Source: Acanthopleura granulata
Lineage: Eukaryota > Mollusca > Polyplacophora > Chitonida > Chitonidae
DNA: 64,000 nt
NCBI GenBank assembly: GCA_016165875.1
Contig: JABBOT010000080.1
Location: 49,899,159-49,963,158, forward strand
Direction of reading: 5' to 3'
Positions within the stretch are counted from its first letter, which is position 1; every line of letters begins with the position of its first letter. Position numbers and translations under genes: made by a program. This document shows positions 63,402 through 64,000 of this stretch, one piece after another. The notes under the pieces were generated by a model. The model did not search any database. It saw only the letters and a list, made by a program, of their open reading frames with translations, and was not told where the DNA came from.

Positions 63402-63480
63402 TGTGGGTAGCCCGTTATTCGTATGTTTGCCGCTAAGCCGAGCATACACACGTTGGATGAGTGGACGTTAGACTTGTGCT

Positions 63481-63523
<43 letters not shown>
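63481..63523. repeat. Compound (AC)n(AT)n microsatellite
   Basis: About 13 AC units followed by 8 AT units, in the presumed 5' leader of the zinc-finger exon. Confidence 0.95.
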
Positions 63524-63568
63524 GTTAAAGTTATACCTACTAAGTGGAGCTCTGGCTAAAAGTCGAGT

Positions 63569-63769
63569 ATGGTATTTATATGCGATTGGTGTTCGTGTGT
63601 GTTTAAGCATAATTAACACGTAAATCGACACAACCGTGAAGTTCACCAAAAGTCGGGAAGACTTTCGTATACTTGTGAAGACTGTGATAAGCAGTTCAAT
63701 CGTATATCTGATCTAAAACGCCATCGTTCGACGCAGCATGGAGAGGGTGATATGAACCAGGAAATAATT
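63569..63769 (+). pseudogene. C2H2 zinc-finger exon with an in-frame stop in the first finger
   Basis: From ATG 63569 the frame reads YICDWCSCVFKHN-stop-HVNRHNREVH, a finger with C-x2-C, F, H-x4-H spacing intact but TAA at 63614-63616. It continues to a second, intact finger, YTCEDCDKQFNRISDLKRHR STQH (C-x2-C-x12-H-x4-H), and ends at a consensus donor ataatt/gtaagt (63769/63770). Both fingers and the donor look conserved, so the stop could be a recent mutation, a sequence error (one base from TCA or TTA), or recoding. The gene continues past the window or was abandoned. Confidence 0.55.
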
Positions 63770-64000
63770 GTAAGTTTTTTTCATACTGTTATTACAGTTA
63801 ATACAGAGCGAATATCGGCTTTTAGATAGATACATGATGAATAGTAGGGAGCTATAAGCCCCACATAAACATAATTTTTGAGTATGGATGTAAAAATTTA
63901 AAAGGAATAAACACGTAAGTGTTATTTTAAATCTACACGAGAAGTACACTGCGTAGAAAGCCTTCAGAGTGGTTTCCCATTTTAGAAGCGCGGCGGTCAT

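Overview
The window is animal nuclear DNA. Its genes are split by introns with GT/AG borders, and they encode typical metazoan proteins. The introns hold short interspersed repeats with a conserved tail (a 'gtgaaatattcttgagta' core, then 'caatcaaataaat') that I associate with molluscs and related lophotrochozoans. No species can be named from sequence alone. A mollusc-like lophotrochozoan is the best guess.

Layout from left to right: (1) 1-16511, plus strand: a 5'-truncated SNF2-family helicase gene recognisable as HELLS/LSH. Fourteen exons are in phase and code for about 698 residues. (2) 17077-18102: a decayed Tc1/mariner-type element between two convergent genes. (3) 18280-43969, minus strand: a complete mitofusin gene. 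Seventeen coding exons stay in phase and give 758 residues, with a roughly 3 kb 3'UTR. Further non-coding 5' exons probably lie at 47.8-48.5 kb. (4) 48629-52991, plus strand: a complete four-exon CENPS/MHF1 histone-fold gene of 132 residues, head-to-head with mitofusin. One intron carries a tRNA-derived SINE and a second Tc1-type element of the same family as the first. (5) 55373-59077, minus strand: a membrane-anchored protein whose C-terminal domain resembles the YqcI/YcgG family. Its gene model includes a 16-nt microexon. (6) 59-64 kb: no confident gene until the right edge, where a TATA box and a CA/TA microsatellite precede an exon for two C2H2 zinc fingers. The first finger carries an in-frame stop.

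The genes are not an operon-like set. HELLS (chromatin remodelling and DNA methylation), CENPS/MHF1 (kinetochore and Fanconi pathway) and mitofusin (mitochondrial outer-membrane fusion) are housekeeping genes. Only mitofusin and CENPS look as if they share a promoter region.

The striking property is intronic. Many introns carry their own minisatellite. The largest is a roughly 4.5 kb, 46-bp array with higher-order structure in a mitofusin intron. Three arrays are built from the exon-intron junction next to them, so copies of a splice donor or acceptor are repeated inside the intron. A 5'-truncated non-LTR retrotransposon with an exact 30-bp target duplication sits in another mitofusin intron. 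All coordinates and splice calls come from reading the sequence by eye. No alignment or search was run.
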